NCBI GenBank assembly: GCA_046726375.1
Contig: JBKPAJ010000071.1
Coordinates: forward strand, 62,001-126,000
DNA from: DASPWV01 sp046726375
GTDB taxonomy: Bacteria; Acidobacteriota; Vicinamibacteria; Vicinamibacterales; UBA2999
Direction of reading: 5' to 3'
DNA: 64,000 bases
Each line of letters begins with the position of its first letter. The stretch's first letter is position 1. Below the pieces are notes generated by a model. It was not told the origin of the DNA. It saw nothing but the letters and a program-made list of their open reading frames with translations, and did not search any database. Shown piece by piece: positions 37,261 through 46,006 of this stretch. The position numbers and the translations under genes are program-made.

Positions 37261-38033
37261 ATCTCGAACTCGCGGGCAAGGTCGCGGCTGTAACGGGAAG
37301 CAGCCGCGGCCTGGGATTCGCGAGCGCCAGAGCGCTCGTGTCGGAAGGCTGTCATGTCGTCATCTCAGCGCGAGGTGAGGAGCAGCTCGCGCAAGCCGCC
37401 GCCGAGCTCCGCGGCTGCGCGCAACACGGCGCCAGAGTTGCGCCGGTCGTTACGGACCTGGCCAGCGTCGCGGGCGTCACCGCCTTCGTCGAACGCGCGA
37501 TCTCGGAGTACGGTGGGCTCGACATCTTGATCAACAACATCGGCCTCGCACGCGGCGCCGATCTGACGGCCACCAGCGACGCCGACTGGCAGGAAGCGTT
37601 CGAGCAAACGCTTTACCCGGCCATTCGCGCATCGCGTGTGGCGGTGCCACAGATGCGAAGGCGCGGCGGCGGTTCGATCGTCATGGTGTCTTCCATTTTC
37701 GGTCGCGAAGCGGGCGGACGTATGACCTACAACGCGGTGAAGGCTGCCGAGATCAGCCTCACCAAGTCGCTGGCCCAGCAGCTCGCGAAGGACAACATCC
37801 GAGTGGTCGGTGTCGCGCCTGGATCGATTCTGTTTCCGGGCGGCTCGTGGCACAAACGCCAGCAGGCGGATCCCGAAGGCATTGCGGAGTTCGTGAAGCG
37901 TGAGCTGCCGTTTGGCCGATTTGGCCGGCCCGAAGAAGTCGGTGACGTCGTGGCATTTCTCGCCTCGCCGCGTGCGAGCTGGATCAGCGGGACAACCGTG
38001 GTCGTCGACGGATGCCAATCGCGGATGTTCTAA
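37257..38033 (+). CDS. Short-chain dehydrogenase/reductase
   Basis: A 258-residue classical SDR. TGSSRGLG near residue 12 is the cofactor loop, ISARGEEQL suggests NADP binding, NNIGLARG is the Asn-containing motif near 88, Ser is in VMVSSIFG, and YNAVKAAE supplies Tyr and Lys near 158. The C-terminal PEEVGDVVAFLASPRASWIS and TVVVDGC are typical of 3-oxoacyl reductase or sugar dehydrogenase-like enzymes. It overlaps the permease by four bases. The stop codon forms the end of a copy of the dispersed element. Confidence 0.9.
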   Translation: MNLELAGKVAAVTGSSRGLGFASARALVSEGCHVVISARGEEQLAQAAAELRGCAQHGARVAPVVTDLASVAGVTAFVERAISEYGGLDILINNIGLARGADLTATSDADWQEAFEQTLYPAIRASRVAVPQMRRRGGGSIVMVSSIFGREAGGRMTYNAVKAAEISLTKSLAQQLAKDNIRVVGVAPGSILFPGGSWHKRQQADPEGIAEFVKRELPFGRFGRPEEVGDVVAFLASPRASWISGTTVVVDGCQSRMF

Positions 38034-38145
38034 CCCCTCAATTCACTGAGCGTGCCAATCGTGACATCGCAGGTGAGCCGACGGTCTGGGCGGCAAACCC
38101 GGTGGCTTTCGCACGGCTCGCGCCGTTGCGCTATCCACTCAGCGC
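38031..38145 (-). repeat. Copy 3 of the roughly 115-bp dispersed structured element
   Basis: Read on the minus strand, it begins GCTGAGTGGATAGCGC and ends GCTCAGTGAATTGAGGGG followed by TTA, the complement of the SDR stop. It aligns along its whole length with copy 2 (about 70% identical by eye), including AACGGCGC, GCGAAAGC, GCCCA, CGTCGG and the tail. The closing arms have each lost one base relative to copies 1 and 2 (TGAG/CTCA), which preserves pairing. It fills the gap between convergent genes. Confidence 0.65.
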
Positions 38146-38162
38146 GCTCGCGGTCTTCGTGT

Positions 38163-39038
38163 CTAATGCAGCGCGCCGTTGCTGGGTCGATTGCTCAAGT
38201 CGTTCAAGCGCCAGTCGAACTGGTGAAAAACCATTTTGAACGTGTTCTTCTCGAGGAACTGCGCCTCGGTGGTCAACAGGTAGGGCTGAATCAGCGCCAG
38301 CACGGCGCGTTCGATCGGACTTCGCTGTTTGAAGATGGCATTCGCCTTGTCGGCGAATGACGCAATGAAGGCGCTCTCGCGCCATGAAAACAGCGGGCTC
38401 ACGCTCAACTGATCGTTGACCGAGTCGATCCGCGCCACCTCTCGGCGCCTGACGGCTTCGGCTGCGACCTCCTCGAGCTGCGTGCTCAGGCGCTTCGGAT
38501 CGTAGGCCTCGCTTTTCAAACGGCCGCCGCCGACCGATCCCCGACCGAGCGCAAGGAACGCGCGCGCGTCGCCCAACGGCATGAGAATGTCGCGTTCGAT
38601 GCCGTCGAGTGTGACGGTCCGGCCAGCGGCGCGAAACGTATTGCGCTCGAATGCCCCAGGAATCTGCCTGATGCTCGTGGCGGGATATTCGCCGGCGCGT
38701 CCACGGATCGGGAAATGGTTGATGACGGTCTGCAGGACAAACGCGTTGTAGGCGTTGATCCAGAATGCGAGCTGCTGTTCGCGCGAACCTTTCGCTTCCT
38801 CGATGCCGGCGGGACCATCGAGCGCACGAATATATTGATCGAGCTTGCCGCGATCGCTGCGCAGGGCGTTGTAGTAGACGAAGCCGTCGCGGACGTAGAC
38901 ATCGAGCAACGCATCGAGCGGGCGATGCAGTCCTTCGACGAGTTTCGGAGGTGCGGCAAAGTCCTGCGCGTGAGCGGGGGCGCTCGTGTGCAGCGCGACA
39001 GACGCGACCGTCAACACAGCGAACAAAAGCGAGCGCAT
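38163..39038 (-). CDS. DUF547 domain exported protein
   Basis: A 291-residue protein with a Sec signal peptide ending near SAPAHAQD. The DUF547 core is marked by LAFWINAYNAFVLQTVINHF near residue 95, then IPGAFERNTF and DGIERDILMPLGDARAFLAL. Family members are periplasmic or secreted and share a distant thiol-protease-like fold in some analyses; a catalytic triad is not evident here. The start is seven bases from the hydrolase stop on the same strand, so the two are probably co-transcribed. Confidence 0.85.
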   Translation of the reverse strand: MRSLLFAVLTVASVALHTSAPAHAQDFAAPPKLVEGLHRPLDALLDVYVRDGFVYYNALRSDRGKLDQYIRALDGPAGIEEAKGSREQQLAFWINAYNAFVLQTVINHFPIRGRAGEYPATSIRQIPGAFERNTFRAAGRTVTLDGIERDILMPLGDARAFLALGRGSVGGGRLKSEAYDPKRLSTQLEEVAAEAVRRREVARIDSVNDQLSVSPLFSWRESAFIASFADKANAIFKQRSPIERAVLALIQPYLLTTEAQFLEKNTFKMVFHQFDWRLNDLSNRPSNGALH

Positions 39039-39045
39039 AGAAGAA

Positions 39046-39861
39046 CTATAAACGAGACAGAAAGTTGCTGAATGCGGCGTTGAACGCCTTCGGCTGCTCG
39101 AGGTTGGCGAGATGGCCCGCGCGCGGCACGATCACCAGCTCTGCATTCGAGACCGCCTCTGCGAGCTTCTGTGCTTCCGCAACAGGCGTAATCGTATCTT
39201 CCTCCCCAACCACGATCAGGGTCGGCACCGTGACCGCTTTCAGAGTGGAAAACGAATCAGGCCGATTCATCATCCGCCGAATCGCGCCCCGAAGAGCCGC
39301 GGCGTCCTGCTGTTTGATGAGCCGCCGCACGCTTGATTCCACGTCGGGCCGTTCTTCGGCGGTGGTGCGGCCGATCAGCTTGCCGATCATTTCCTGAGCG
39401 ACGCCGGAGGCGCCTTGGCGATCCACCTTTGCGAGCATCGATCGGCGATTCGCGCGACCTTCCAGATTGTCCGCGCCTGCCCTGGTGTCCACCAGCACCA
39501 GCGCGCGCACAAGGCGCGGCGCTTTGCGCAGCACAGCGAATATCGCGTAGCCGCCCATCGAGCAACCGCCCATAACTGCAGACGTGACGCCGAGCTCGGT
39601 GAGCAGCATCGCGACGTCGCCGGCGTAGTCGTCCATCGATGGCGATTCAGGTTCGTGATCGTTCGTAGACCCGCCGAATCCGCGCAAGTCCGGCGCGATC
39701 AAACGCCAACCCGCCGGAACAGCTTTGAACTGAGGCTCCCACATCGATGCGGCAAGAGGAAACGCGTGCAGGAGGACGGCAACCTTGGCCGACGTGTTGC
39801 CGGGCGCGGAATCGTAATACGCGATAGTGCGGGTGTCAGCGTGAAGATACTGCCGATGCAT
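39046..39861 (-). CDS. Alpha/beta hydrolase
   Basis: A 271-residue alpha/beta-fold hydrolase. The oxyanion loop HAFPLAASMW lies near residue 33, APDLRGFGGS near 58, the nucleophile elbow GGCSMGGYA near 98, the acid in VVGEEDTITP near 220, and the catalytic His in RAGHLANLEQP near 250. It resembles 3-oxoadipate enol-lactonase and small esterase-like enzymes; the substrate is unresolved. It has no signal peptide. It is 20 bases from the ADOP stop on the same strand. Confidence 0.9.
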   Translation of the reverse strand: MHRQYLHADTRTIAYYDSAPGNTSAKVAVLLHAFPLAASMWEPQFKAVPAGWRLIAPDLRGFGGSTNDHEPESPSMDDYAGDVAMLLTELGVTSAVMGGCSMGGYAIFAVLRKAPRLVRALVLVDTRAGADNLEGRANRRSMLAKVDRQGASGVAQEMIGKLIGRTTAEERPDVESSVRRLIKQQDAAALRGAIRRMMNRPDSFSTLKAVTVPTLIVVGEEDTITPVAEAQKLAEAVSNAELVIVPRAGHLANLEQPKAFNAAFSNFLSRL

Positions 39862-39881
39862 CCTGCACGATCATAATCCGA

Positions 39882-42536
39882 CTATTCGTACCTGAGAGCA
39901 GTCAGCGGATCGATCCGGGCAGCACGACGTGCCGGCAAATACGCAGCGATCAGCGCGATCGCGATCAGTCCGGCGCTCACGGCCAGGTAGGTGGCAGCGT
40001 CGATGGGGGTGGTGCGGAAAAGCAGCGTTTGCATACTGCGCGTTGCTGCCGCGGCAAGCGAAGCACCGATCACGAGCCCGATTGCCGCCAACCCGACGGC
40101 GTGGCGAACGACCATTGCCACCACTTCGCCGCGCTTCGCTCCGAGGGCGACCCGTACGCCGATTTCCTTCGTGCGCTGCGAGACGGTGTGCATCAGCACA
40201 CCGTAAATGCCGATCGCGGCGAGCAGTACGGCAATGCACGCGAACAGAGACAGCAGCCACAGATACACGCGCGGCTGCGCCACCGCGTTCGATTCAATCT
40301 GCGCCATGGTTCGCACGCGATACATCGGCAGATCCGGATCGAGCTGCGTCATGATTGCGCGCAGCGCCTCGACCGCGACAGGTCCGCTAACACCACGCGC
40401 GACGATCGTCACGAACTCAACCGGAAACTGGGCGTGAGCAAGGAACACCGTCGGCCGCACCGGTGCCGCCGGTCCGAAATCGTGAACGTCTTTCGCAACA
40501 CCGACAACTGTTCCCCCTGCGCTGGCACCGCCCTGCCCCATCCGTGTGCCGAGCGTGAACTCGTGGCCCAGCGCGGTGACGCCCGGCCAGAGATGCCGTG
40601 TCGCGGCCTCATTGACGACCACAGCCGGCGGCGCTCCCAGGCGATCGGCGTTCGAGAACGAGCGGCCCTGCACGATTGGAATCCCAAGTGCGCGAAAGTA
40701 ATCCGGCGACACGACACGCACTTGTACCGACTTCTGCGTTTGCTCGTCGTTATCGAGCCTGCGGCCGTCGAGTGTTGACGTCGAAATCGAATAGCGGAAG
40801 TTCGTCAAGGGCAGACCAAAGATCGCGCCGGCGGCTCGCGTCCCAGATTGCCTGGCGATTTCAGCAAGCAGCGTATCGACAAAGGCGGCACGTTGGGCAG
40901 GCTGCGCGTAGCTGGCGGCCGGCAACGAGATATTGAACGTTTGCACGTCTCGCGAATCGAATCCGAGTTCGACGGACGTCAATCGTACGAAGCTACGCAT
41001 CAAGAGGCCGGCGCCCACGAGCAACACCACTGCGAGCGCCATTTCGGCGACGATGAGCACACTGCGGATACGCTGACGCCGGCGATCGCCAATGGCGCCG
41101 CCGCTGTCTTCCCGCAGCCGTTGCGCCAGGTGGCCGAACGACGACGTGTGCCAGGCCGGCAACGTGCCAAAGAGGAACGCGGCGGCAAACGCGATCGTCG
41201 CAGTGAAGAGCACGACGGTTCCATCCACACGCGTATTCTCGAGCAGCGGGATACCAACGGCGTCATGCACGCCTGCGATCCCGCGACTGCCCCAGAACGC
41301 GAGCGCGAGACCGCCGAGCGCACCGGCAGAGGCGATCACGAGACTCTCGACCAGCACGCTTCGAGCGAGGCGAACACGACCGGCGCCAAGTGCGGTGCGG
41401 ATCGCCATTTCGCGCCGGCGTCCAAGCGCGCGCGTGAGAATCAAGTTCGCGACATTGACGCACACGATCAGCAGCACGAACCCAACTGCGCCGAGCAGCA
41501 TCAGCAGCGCGGTACGAACGTCGCCGACAAGCGCATCGCGCAGGAGATGGACGGCAATGCGGCTGCCTTTGTTGGTGTCGGGATAGGTGCTGGCCAATCG
41601 TCGTGCAATGGCCGCCATGTCTTCACGCGATTGATGGAGGGTGACGTCGTCGTGCAACCGTCCGATGACGTCAAGATAGTGCGCGCCGCGCTGCGTCGCG
41701 AGATCGCGCGCCGTGAATCGCATCGGCATCCAGACTTCAGACTGCAGGGGATAGGCGAATCCCTGCGGCATGATCCCGACGATCCGGTGCGGGATGCCGT
41801 CGAACGTCACCGTCTTGCCAATGGCAGAAGGATCCGATCCGAACCGGCGGGTCCAGACCGCATGCCCAAGCACCACGACATCCGGCGCCCCTGTGAGATC
41901 GTCACGCGGCTCGAGGGTTCTCCCATACAGCGCCGGCACTCCGAGTACCGTGAAGAACCCGCCGGTCACGTTTGCACCGGGAATCTGCTCCGCGGTGCCC
42001 TGTCCAGTTAGCGCGTATGAGCCAGCGGTCACCGCCGCTAGTTCGACGAACGATCGGTTGTCGCGACGCCAGTCCACAAAGTCAGGCGGCGACGCGGCGC
42101 CGCCTGGAAGATCGGGCGCTCTGATGGTCGTGGATGACACCTGGATGATGCGATCTGGCTGTGGAAACGGCAGTGGCCGGAGGAGCACCGCGCGTACCGC
42201 ACTGAAAATGGCGGCATTTGCGCCAATCCCGAGCGCCAGGGTCGCGACAGTGATCACGGCGAATCCCGGTTTTCGGATAACCGTGCGTAGGGCGTCGCGC
42301 AAATCCTGAAGCAGCATCTCGAATCTCCATCGATCGCATCGCAGCCATGCCGCATGCGCGAAGGCGCCAAGCGTGCGGATGAACAGGAGGAACCCTGCGT
42401 GATGCCGTCCGCGATAGGCAATTTCGGCGTTCCACTCACGCACCCAGTCGCGGCGTTGGTCGCCGGGCACGAGCGGGGCAGCAAGCGCGATCGCCGCGGC
42501 GGCGGCACGCAACCATCGCGAGACGCTTGTGGTCAC
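39882..42536 (-). CDS. ADOP-type ABC transporter permease, PadR-linked
   Basis: An 884-residue permease with two FtsX/MacB units. It carries the N-terminal leader found in many ADOP proteins (about 75 residues with PGDQRRDWVREWNAEI), then LLQDLRDALRTVIRKPGFAV and LRPLPFPQPDRI. Core helices include VLLIVCVNVANLILTRALGR and IAVLLAAIGIYGVLMHTVSQ, and the protein ends PARRAARIDPLTALRYE. Its ATG overlaps the PadR stop by four bases, so the regulator and permease form a two-gene unit. No ATPase is adjacent. Export substrate unknown. Confidence 0.92.
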   Translation of the reverse strand: MTTSVSRWLRAAAAAIALAAPLVPGDQRRDWVREWNAEIAYRGRHHAGFLLFIRTLGAFAHAAWLRCDRWRFEMLLQDLRDALRTVIRKPGFAVITVATLALGIGANAAIFSAVRAVLLRPLPFPQPDRIIQVSSTTIRAPDLPGGAASPPDFVDWRRDNRSFVELAAVTAGSYALTGQGTAEQIPGANVTGGFFTVLGVPALYGRTLEPRDDLTGAPDVVVLGHAVWTRRFGSDPSAIGKTVTFDGIPHRIVGIMPQGFAYPLQSEVWMPMRFTARDLATQRGAHYLDVIGRLHDDVTLHQSREDMAAIARRLASTYPDTNKGSRIAVHLLRDALVGDVRTALLMLLGAVGFVLLIVCVNVANLILTRALGRRREMAIRTALGAGRVRLARSVLVESLVIASAGALGGLALAFWGSRGIAGVHDAVGIPLLENTRVDGTVVLFTATIAFAAAFLFGTLPAWHTSSFGHLAQRLREDSGGAIGDRRRQRIRSVLIVAEMALAVVLLVGAGLLMRSFVRLTSVELGFDSRDVQTFNISLPAASYAQPAQRAAFVDTLLAEIARQSGTRAAGAIFGLPLTNFRYSISTSTLDGRRLDNDEQTQKSVQVRVVSPDYFRALGIPIVQGRSFSNADRLGAPPAVVVNEAATRHLWPGVTALGHEFTLGTRMGQGGASAGGTVVGVAKDVHDFGPAAPVRPTVFLAHAQFPVEFVTIVARGVSGPVAVEALRAIMTQLDPDLPMYRVRTMAQIESNAVAQPRVYLWLLSLFACIAVLLAAIGIYGVLMHTVSQRTKEIGVRVALGAKRGEVVAMVVRHAVGLAAIGLVIGASLAAAATRSMQTLLFRTTPIDAATYLAVSAGLIAIALIAAYLPARRAARIDPLTALRYE

Positions 42537-42829
42537 GCCTTGGCCCTCGATAGACCAGCGAGCTTGCGATAGTAGTCACGCCTCTCGCCAAGCACCTTTA
42601 CGCCTGGTGCGGTGACGCGATAATAGCGGCGCGCGGGCCGTCCGTCCTTGTGCGCGCGGTGCGCGTCCTCCCACGCCGAACGCACATAACCATCGCGTTC
42701 GAGCCGGCTCAACGCGGGATACACGGTGCCGCTCGGCAGGCCGGTGCGATCGATGATGTCGAATCCGTATTCGAAACCATCGGCGATCGCTTGCAGAACC
42801 GAAACCGACGTAATACTCAAGCGGCGCAT
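42533..42829 (-). CDS. PadR-family transcriptional regulator
   Basis: A 98-residue winged-helix repressor: LSITSVSVLQAIADGFEYGF, TGLPSGTVYPALSRLERDGY (recognition helix) and RAHKDGRPARRYYRVTAPG (wing). It starts at MRRLSITS, the usual opening of ADOP-linked PadR proteins; a GTG ten codons upstream is possible. No strong ribosome site is visible for either. The four-base overlap with the ADOP gene and the palindromes just upstream suggest it represses its own transporter operon and responds to the transported compound or membrane stress. Confidence 0.88.
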   Translation of the reverse strand: MRRLSITSVSVLQAIADGFEYGFDIIDRTGLPSGTVYPALSRLERDGYVRSAWEDAHRAHKDGRPARRYYRVTAPGVKVLGERRDYYRKLAGLSRAKA

Positions 42830-42883
42830 GATGGTGGGCGCGGCCAAAAGCTGGGCCACTACACGCGCGGAACGTTCTCGCCG

Positions 42884-42958
42884 CTATGTAGTGGCGGGCT
42901 TAGCCGCGCCTTTAGTGGCGCGTGGCTCTCGCCCTACCTTGGTAGATCTACTACATAG
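42884..42958. promoter_or_regulatory. Candidate PadR operator region
   Basis: Upstream of the PadR-ADOP pair, CTATGTAGT (42884-42892) is the exact reverse complement of ACTACATAG (42950-42958), and the right half overlaps a further palindrome GTAGATCTAC (42942-42951). ATGT/ACAT-containing dyads are the common PadR operator type. Assignment rests on position and symmetry only. Confidence 0.45.
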
Positions 42959-42962
42959 GGGA

Positions 42963-43667
42963 CTAGATTTCAATCGCGCCGCCAAGCGATTTGAGATGCG
43001 CACGGAAGGTGTAAGAGGGATCGTCTTTTCGGCGGGCGACGTAGTCATCGAGCTGCAGCTGATCGCGCAACCGTTCGCCGCGGAGCAGGCGCTCGGCCTG
43101 AACCTGCTCGCGACGGGCGATGTCGCGCGCCGCGGCGATGACTCGTGCCGCTTCGGTCTCGGCCACCACCACGACACCATCAGCATCCGCAAAGACGATG
43201 TCTTCCTTGGTGACGGTCACGTGATGTCCGATTGATGCCGCTTCGAGTGCGTGGGCGCTGCGCGTGCGAAGCTCGAGTGGACCATTCGGACGAGTCCCGA
43301 GCGACCACAGGGGAATGCCAATCGCCTGAATCGCCGCAGTGTCGCGGTGCGCGCCCCAGACCACGAGCCCCGTCAGGCCGGCAACGTACGCTTCACCCGC
43401 GACCAGATCACCAACACAGCCCTCGTCGAGCCGGGCGTTGTTGTCGACCACCAACACATCGGCAGGTCGCGCCGCGGCGATCGCTTCCAGAAAGACGTCC
43501 GTACTACCCGCATGGCGCGCCGGACACGCCCGTCCTGCGACGCGGGTGCCGGCAAAGGCTGGACGAAAGCCTGCCGAGCCCACGCGAACGGGCACATCGA
43601 GCATCACACAGGCGTCGGCGATGAACGGGGTGGACCACTGGAAATCGGCAATCAGATCGGACAGCAT
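42963..43667 (-). CDS. RraA-like protein (aldolase / dimethylmenaquinone methyltransferase-like family)
   Basis: A 234-residue member of the RraA fold. The diagnostic loop is GLVVWGAHRDTAAIQAIGIP (the GxxRD substrate/metal site, near residue 108), with DVLVVDNNARLDEGCVGDLV and VFADADGVVVV as the other conserved parts. Members include 4-hydroxy-4-methyl-2-oxoglutarate aldolases and RNase E inhibitors; this one most likely is a class II aldolase-type enzyme, given the intact Arg-Asp. It has a C-terminal extension of about 40 residues. It is monocistronic, upstream of the PadR promoter region. Confidence 0.85.
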   Translation of the reverse strand: MLSDLIADFQWSTPFIADACVMLDVPVRVGSAGFRPAFAGTRVAGRACPARHAGSTDVFLEAIAAARPADVLVVDNNARLDEGCVGDLVAGEAYVAGLTGLVVWGAHRDTAAIQAIGIPLWSLGTRPNGPLELRTRSAHALEAASIGHHVTVTKEDIVFADADGVVVVAETEAARVIAAARDIARREQVQAERLLRGERLRDQLQLDDYVARRKDDPSYTFRAHLKSLGGAIEI

Positions 43668-44110
43668 CGTGTAGAAGTTACAAGTTCAAAGTTCAAAGTT
43701 CAAAGTGAGTTTGAAAGTTGAAAGTTGGTTGCAAAGTTCGAGCCCGGTACGACACACGGACCGACATCCACGAGGCGTTTCTCTCGCTGAGTTGTGCGTG
43801 GATCTGCTGCCAGTCGCTGCGTTAGTACTCGATGACGACCACTCTCCGCCACCAGGCGGTCGCCTCCGGTACGAAGATCCCGCAGTGACTGACACCGAAG
43901 GCTTTCCGACTCGTCCCGGCCTGGCTGCGGTAAACACTGGGCGACTATACGTGGCGTAATCTACCGATCGTTCTTCAGCAGACCGCGGAGAAAGGCAGCT
44001 CCAGCAGCTCGCTGCGCGACTACTCTGGGCAATTGATTCCCGGCGATGCTCGCGGTAAGGTCTTGCGGCGTTCTGGTTGAATGCGGCGTGCACACGCCAA
44101 GGGTGGGCGC
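43668..44110. other. 443-bp intergenic stretch: heptamer array and a possible decayed 3' gene end
   Basis: The first part (43674-43738) is a GTTCAAA array. After it, a plus-strand frame reading GRLRYEDPAVTDTEGFPTRP and GLAAVNTGRLYVA to a TAA at 43957 has protein-like composition but no start of its own outside the array; it may be the tail of a lost gene. From about 43960 to 44110 I see no gene, only the presumed promoter of the Kelch protein. Confidence 0.3.
43674..43738 (+). repeat. Heptamer array, GTTCAAA type
   Basis: GTTACAA (from 43677) is followed by three exact GTTCAAA units and then GTGAGTTTGAAAGTTGAAAG, degenerate units. The 34-base core recurs nearly unchanged, in the opposite orientation, at 48455-48489 and 61925-61959. 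Confidence 0.65.
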
Positions 44111-45811
44111 ATGGTGCAACGATTTCGACTCGCGATACCTCTCCTGCTCTTCCTCGACGTCATCGTACCCACGTCGGCTTTTGCCCAGCGCGTAACATAC
44201 GGCCTGAATCCAGGTTCGACCTTTCAACGGGGATGCTTTCCGCCGTGCCTGTGCCCGATCTTCACGACCAACAAAATCCAAGGTACGTTCACCCTGGAGT
44301 TCATCGGATCCGACGGGAAGTTCGACCAGTACGCGGTGAGCGATGTCCAGCTGATCGTCCTGGCTCGCGACGTCATTTCGATCAATGGGTCTGGCACCTA
44401 TCGGATCGGCGACGAGCCCGTCCGTCAGCAACTGTCTTTGGATCTCGTGGTCGGCGACGAAGAGCATCGGTTCGACAGTGGTCTCGTTCCCGCAGCCGCC
44501 GCCTTCCCAAGCATCAACATCGCGATTTCAATCCACGGAATGAGATGTTTCGACACGGCGATCACAATTCTGGCGTCGCCAGTGTTCCAAGGCAACACCT
44601 GGGTGACGCTGGCCCCACTGCCGGCGGCCAAGATGCTCCACGGCGCTGTCACGGGAAGCGACGGCCGTATTTATGCCTTTGGAGGGACTTCAAACGATGG
44701 TCCGCCAGTCACGGCCAGTGTGTTTGCGTACGATGTCGGCGCTGATGTCTGGACGACGGTGGCGCCCCTCGCCGAGGGAGCCCGACGCAATTTCGCCTAT
44801 GCGCGCGACCTGAACGGGCTGGTGTATGCAATCGGCGGGGACAATTTCGGCTCGCCACCGTGTCCGCTCGCGCGAGCGGAGCGCTACGACCCCGGCGCCG
44901 ATGCGTGGACGTTGCTGCCTGATATGCCGACCCCCCGTCAGGGAGCGGTGGCGGCCACCGGCAGCGACGGACGCATCTACGTCATGGGCGGCACGGATGC
45001 TTCTTTGCAGACAATCGCGATCGTTGAAGTCTTCGACCCGGCCACCGATACGTGGACGACGGTCGCGCCAATGAACACCCCGCGAACCGGCTTTGGGGCA
45101 ACCGCGGCAGCCGACGGCCGCATTTACGTCTTTGGCGGCTACTGCAGTTCCGCGTACGACAATTCCGCGGAGGTGTACGACCCTGCCAGTGGTCTGTGGA
45201 CGACGATTGCGTCGATGAACGAGATACGTTTTAGCCTCGCCGCGGCGACGGGTCCGGACGGTCGCCTCTATGCGATCGGAGGCGGGATGGATGGGACGTC
45301 TGTGGAAGCATACGATCCGGGCGCCGATGCCTGGACCTATGTGGCCTCGATGTCGACGCCGCGTTACGGATCGGCTGCGACGCTAGGTCCCGACGGTCGG
45401 ATTTATGCGATCGGGGGCGATGCGGTCGGTTCGGTGGAGGCCTATACGCCTGGAATCGCGACGTCCGATCTTCGCGGCGGCATGCTCGCCACCTTTGAAG
45501 TCGTCGGCCAACGGTTCAAGGTGTGGGTCACGAACAAGACCGCGATCGACCAAGTTCTGGCCATTCAACAAGGCCGTACGACGGCAACCATTCCAGTCGC
45601 GCGCATTCTGCGCGGATCGGGCCAGGCTTCGCATAACGCTCCATACCATTGGCACATGGATCCCGATGACATCGAGTTCGCCTTTGCGGCAATCGAGGTC
45701 TGCGACGGCACGCCGTCTTTCGTCGAATCGCACATCGACTATTTCGTCGACGTGGTCAGGACCTATTGTCCGTGGTCTGCGAAGCTCGTCGCGTTGCAGG
45801 ACTATCGGTAA
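44111..45811 (+). CDS. Secreted Kelch-repeat protein with BP74-like C-terminal domain
   Basis: A 566-residue protein. The signal peptide ends at TSAFAQ. Residues about 25-155 form an uncharacterised beta-rich domain with a Cys-rich opening (RGCFPPCLCPIF). Then come five to six Kelch units with the pattern DGRIYAFGGT, YDPGADAWT, APMNTPR, forming a beta-propeller to about residue 450. The last 115 residues (ATFEVVGQRFKVWVTNK, HNAPYHWHMDPDDIEFAF, EVCDGTPSFVESHIDYFV, YCPWSAKLV) resemble the N-terminal domain of the eukaryotic calcium-regulated protein BP74; that link is from recall. The ATG at 44111 follows AAGGGTGG. Likely a secreted binding protein. Confidence 0.8.
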   Translation: MVQRFRLAIPLLLFLDVIVPTSAFAQRVTYGLNPGSTFQRGCFPPCLCPIFTTNKIQGTFTLEFIGSDGKFDQYAVSDVQLIVLARDVISINGSGTYRIGDEPVRQQLSLDLVVGDEEHRFDSGLVPAAAAFPSINIAISIHGMRCFDTAITILASPVFQGNTWVTLAPLPAAKMLHGAVTGSDGRIYAFGGTSNDGPPVTASVFAYDVGADVWTTVAPLAEGARRNFAYARDLNGLVYAIGGDNFGSPPCPLARAERYDPGADAWTLLPDMPTPRQGAVAATGSDGRIYVMGGTDASLQTIAIVEVFDPATDTWTTVAPMNTPRTGFGATAAADGRIYVFGGYCSSAYDNSAEVYDPASGLWTTIASMNEIRFSLAAATGPDGRLYAIGGGMDGTSVEAYDPGADAWTYVASMSTPRYGSAATLGPDGRIYAIGGDAVGSVEAYTPGIATSDLRGGMLATFEVVGQRFKVWVTNKTAIDQVLAIQQGRTTATIPVARILRGSGQASHNAPYHWHMDPDDIEFAFAAIEVCDGTPSFVESHIDYFVDVVRTYCPWSAKLVALQDYR

Positions 45812-46006
45812 AGTTTTGATGCCGATGCGCGAGTCGATTGATGATTAGCAGGACTCCAAATGAAGCTGATCACGAGCCCCGCAACTGACCCCTTTCCTCG
45901 CCAGTAACATCAGGCGCGATGATCCCATCAGCCTGTCACACGAAACGTCGATTGAACGTCTTCGGTTCGGGTAAAATCAGCCGCCCCTCACAGAACAGGA
46001 GATTCC

